The position numbers were made by a program, and so were the translations under genes. Shown here piece by piece: positions 7,791 through 10,343 of a stretch of DNA of 10,343 bases. The stretch comes from Acanthamoeba castellanii str. Neff (Eukaryota; Discosea; Longamoebia; Acanthamoebidae). Positions within the stretch are counted from its first letter, which is position 1; every line of letters starts with the position of its first letter. Where the stretch lies: NCBI RefSeq assembly GCF_000313135.1, contig NW_004457391.1, forward strand, positions 1 to 10,343, given 5' to 3'. A model generated the notes under the pieces. That model was not told the DNA's origin, ran no database searches, and saw only the letters and a list, made by a program, of their open reading frames with translations.

Positions 7791-10150
7791 GCATTTTGAC
7801 TCTTTTTTTGAAAACGTACATGACATCCCTGACACACACTTGGGGAGTGATTCTGAGGATCTAAGTGATCTCACTGCAACACCAGTACTTGAGATTCCTT
7901 TATCCCTCATTCTGGATGTGTGCAGTGATGATACTGGTCAGCTGGCTACATCCAGCCAGCAGATCATGGATTCAGTGGACCACTGACCACAGCCAGCAGC
8001 AAAAGTGCTTTCAACAGTTGAGGCATTGGACTTTAATCAGATCATCACAAGTCCCTGCTGTTCTGTGCTCTGTCTGCACAAGTTCAATGTATCACAGATA
8101 CAAGCATGCCACATCCAATATCTCATGCCAAGCTTCATGCCAATGGCTGAGGACATTGATGGAGAACCAACCACTCCACCATCAACTCTACCATTTACAT
8201 CATCAGGTATTGTCCATACTACAGCTCATTGGAGATAGCTTCCTCACTACGCCAGTAGTGTGTTTGCAGGCAGGCGTTCATTGCTTGCTTACAGAATCTC
8301 CAAGAACAAAATGGCCAACTTCTCCATCATGGATACTCTTCAAACTGGAAGGACCTCCACGGACACTACAGCTTGGGCCAGCACATGGATAACCATGTAC
8401 ACCAACATGGTATTACTTCCCTTATCTATCATGTACACATACACAATAGAATATCCTCATTAATCATGCTCACAACTACCATAAATCACCAGTGTTTTTA
8501 TTGTGTATGTGTACATGATACTCATCACCTGTTTTGCTCACCTTCTCCCTTACTCCAGTATGGCTGTCATGCTCCCAACTCGACCTCCATCTACATGCCA
8601 ATGATCATGACCAAGGATCACCTCTACCAGAAATACTCAGATGCCTTGAACGCCCAGCACTTCACCCAGGCAAAGCTGTTGAGTCTCACTCACTTCCATA
8701 AGATGTTCAAAGGTGAACACAGGCACATCAAGTTCCCTCAGTTCTGCATCCTCAGGCAGTGCAATATCTGTGCCTCAACAAATGACACCCTCACCAACCA
8801 GACAATGAGCACAAGAGAGCAGGTGCAGCTGAAGCAGTGGAAGCTGGATCACCTCAAGCTTGTCAAGGCAGAGCAGAAAGCTTATCACCTCCACCAACAG
8901 GAGGCTGTTGCTGATCCCAGTGCAACCTTGTTGATTATCATGGATGGTTCAACTGATGTCATTCTACCTCTCCTAGTGCCTCTGCCCTTGGCCTGGAAAG
9001 ACCTTCACCTCTACAAGCTTGGCATTCATGGATTTATCAACCATGGCCTTCACCGCCGCTCCCTGTACCTACACCAGGGCCAGTTCAGCTGTGGTCCTGA
9101 CTTTGCCATGTCTCTGCTGCACCATCACCTCACCCTTCACTTAGCTATTCCTGCAGCAGGACTTCATCCATCAACTCTCTACCTACAGTTCGACAACTGC
9201 AGCTGGGAGAACAAGAACAAGTACATGCTGGCCTACTGTCACTGGCTGGTGTTCAACAAGGTGTTTCAATCAATCACCATATCCTTCCTGCCTGTGGGAC
9301 ACACCCATGAGGATATTGACCAGATGTTCTCAACCTTCATGATTGGCATGAAGTATAATCCACAGGTCCTGACTGTCGAGGCTTTCAAGCAAGGTCTGCA
9401 GGACTGGTATTCTGCACCCCACCTTTGCCCTGAGCCTATATTCCTTCTTGAGTGCTGGGCTATCAAATCCTGGCTGGATCCTTTCTCCATGGTGTTCAGG
9501 GAACCTCCAGGCCTCATGTCTTCTGCTTCTCCTGTCACAAAGAAGATGTGCAGATGTTCACAAAGGACTACCATTCCTCTGCCTCTCCATGGATGGGTCC
9601 CTATTCCTTCCTCAACCTCTGTCCCTCTGACTCTCCCCTTCCTCTTCTCCCAGCTCAGCTCAATCACCATCCTCAAGGATACCCTCTCTGCCCTCACTGA
9701 GCTCAACAAGGCCCAGGCGATGAAGAAATCCTACCAGGATCTTGTCTCCCTCTTAATAGGCCACCTCCAGAGCAGCTCACCAGTGACCCATTTGGCTGGG
9801 TTTATGGGTACAAACATGCTCAGAATGACCTTCACTCTGACCTGGAGCCATTGGATCAGCCCATCAATGCTTCCATCAGTCTCACTGGAAGTGCTACACT
9901 TGAGCTGACATCAGTGAAGCCAGATGATGGAGCCATTGTGGCAATTGCTGGTGAGAAAGGAGCTGTGTGGCTTGGTGTGGTCAGTTGCACTACCCATGCA
10001 CACATCTTCCTAGACTGGCTGGATGAAGCAACGGATGGGTCCTACCACTTGACTGCTGACCCACCCACCTCTGTCTCCTACAATTCCCTCATGTGTGCAG
10101 ATGTTTCACTGGATCTCAACAACCAGATGAGACCTGCACTCTGGTCATGA
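7791..10150 (+). pseudogene. DUF7869-family protein, possible transposase-like, disrupted
   Basis: Visible exons are 7791-8409 and 8559 to about 10150, joined by a GT-AG intron 8410-8558 in phase 0. An N-terminal exon is probably missing or unseen. Order of features: an acidic Ser/Asp-rich part; CCSVLCLHKF, a likely zinc-binding start; VCRQAF and RISKNKM in adjacent frames (about 8260-8310); IYMPMIMTKDHLYQKY; CxxC (QCNIC); then the core with MDGSTD (Asp at 8943), QFDNCSWENKNKY (Asp at 9192) and GHTHEDIDQMF (9297-9329). This D / DN..NKN / H.HEDID arrangement is typical of DUF7869 proteins in many eukaryotes. An RNase H-like transposase role is my inference. Damage: TGA 7984-7986, TAG 8236-8238 and frame changes near 8290, 9480, about 9660 and 9755. 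The C-terminal part (9851-10150) may continue in another frame to a basic tail, RRGKRRK, ending at TAA about 10233. Confidence 0.65.
8427..8520. repeat. Inverted pair of YR motifs inside the DUF7869-gene intron
   Basis: Arms 8427-8448 and 8499-8520 are perfect 22-bp reverse complements with a 50-bp loop, inside intron 8410-8558. The first arm begins 17 nt after the donor. The arrangement repeats that of intron 9 of the opposite gene, although the motif sequence differs by a CA/TG exchange. Confidence 0.85.
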
Positions 10151-10316
10151 CAAAGACTCCAGTCACCTTAGCCCAACCTGCACCAAAGAACTGCCTGATC
10201 ATGAGCCACTCAGGAGGGGAAAAAGAAGGAAGTAAGTTGTTGGTGTTGTGTATTGCACGCAGCACCTGAGGTTTGTTACAGCGCCCCACATATGGCACGT
10301 TGGGCTGACTGGGCGA
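10151..10316. other. Downstream region with return of CpG
   Basis: No independent gene is supported. The first part may hold the frame-shifted C-terminus of the DUF7869 gene. From 10257 several CpGs occur within 60 bp (about 10258, 10281, 10298 and 10314), unlike the preceding 7.5 kb. This suggests host DNA or a younger sequence. No poly(A) signal was seen. Confidence 0.4.
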
Positions 10317-10343
10317 ACCTCTTGATGTACCTTTGAACCTCCA
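10317..10343 (-). repeat. Fragment of a second copy of the RS-tailed gene (exon 6 start)
   Basis: These 27 bases match 5978-6005, at the fifth intron/exon 6 junction of the - strand gene, with a single-base difference in a T run (three T's instead of four). The match is cut by the window end on one side and stops abruptly at 10317 on the other. It implies another, separately broken copy to the right. Confidence 0.65.

Larger units (their letters stand above)
2766..10256. mobile_element. CpG-depleted block, putative decayed mobile element(s)
   Basis: By eye, only about thirty CpG dinucleotides remain in 7.5 kb, against several hundred expected from base composition, while TG and CA are abundant. 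The flanking host DNA (before 2765, and 10257-10316) has ordinary CpG levels. The block carries two divergently transcribed, intron-containing, disrupted genes, internal direct repeats and a 14-copy palindromic motif. A piece of one of its exons recurs at 10317-10343. Together this suggests a repeated, once-methylated element. Its ends are not defined: I found no terminal inverted repeats or target-site duplication, and it may be more than one element. Confidence 0.5.

Noticed and set aside
4056..8520. Evenly spaced repeats as a CRISPR array
   Set aside because: Spacing is irregular, orientation varies, the copies lie inside introns and the genome is eukaryotic.
8373..8558. N-terminal part of the long + frame starting at 8373
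   Set aside because: It reads through the intron and the palindromes; the real exon upstream is in another frame and joins at 8409/8559.
9266..9709. 147-residue - strand frame
   Set aside because: It is antisense to the DUF7869 core motifs and has no recognisable features.

Overview
The window comes from a eukaryote. Genes have GT-AG introns of about 60-320 bp, two proteins are clearly eukaryotic (a LIM zinc-finger protein and a B-type cyclin), and AATAAA poly(A) signals follow two of the stop codons. The host part (about 1-2765) is GC-rich and full of CpG, with short introns. This fits a compact protist genome, for example an amoeba or a unicellular relative of animals. I cannot name the species.

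Layout. 1-186: the 3' end of a LIM-domain gene on the + strand. 187-566: a convergent intergenic stretch. 567-2362: a complete three-exon B-type cyclin on the - strand (539 aa, both D-box and KEN-box degrons). About 160-190 bp upstream of its ATG are a perfect E2F-type site and a back-to-back pair of Myb cores. 2766 to about 10256: a block of different composition, almost without CpG (none from 2766 to 4151). It holds diverged direct repeats (2991-3563) and two divergently transcribed broken genes. One, on the - strand (3747-7491), has 12 exons, an unknown product of about 855 aa and an RS-rich tail. The other, on the + strand (7791-10150), is a DUF7869-type protein with a possible RNase H-like acidic core. 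10257-10316 has normal CpG again. 10317-10343 is a near-identical piece of exon 6 of the - strand gene, so another copy probably lies to the right.

The most striking signal is a 20-bp element present 14 times between 4056 and 8520, always in introns or in the gap between the two divergent genes. Every copy reads AT-like edges around six dinucleotides split 2+2+2 by two invariant TA steps. All 84 of those dinucleotides are CA, TG or CG. The simplest reading is a perfect palindrome made of CpGs that has decayed by cytosine deamination. In two introns, two copies face each other as perfect 21-22 bp inverted repeats.

Taken together, the right three quarters looks like a decayed, formerly CpG-methylated two-gene mobile element, or a nested set of them, inserted upstream of a host cell-cycle gene. 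All four in-frame stops in the - strand gene are TGA, as expected from CGA to TGA deamination. Mobility is an inference: I saw no terminal inverted repeats or target-site duplication.
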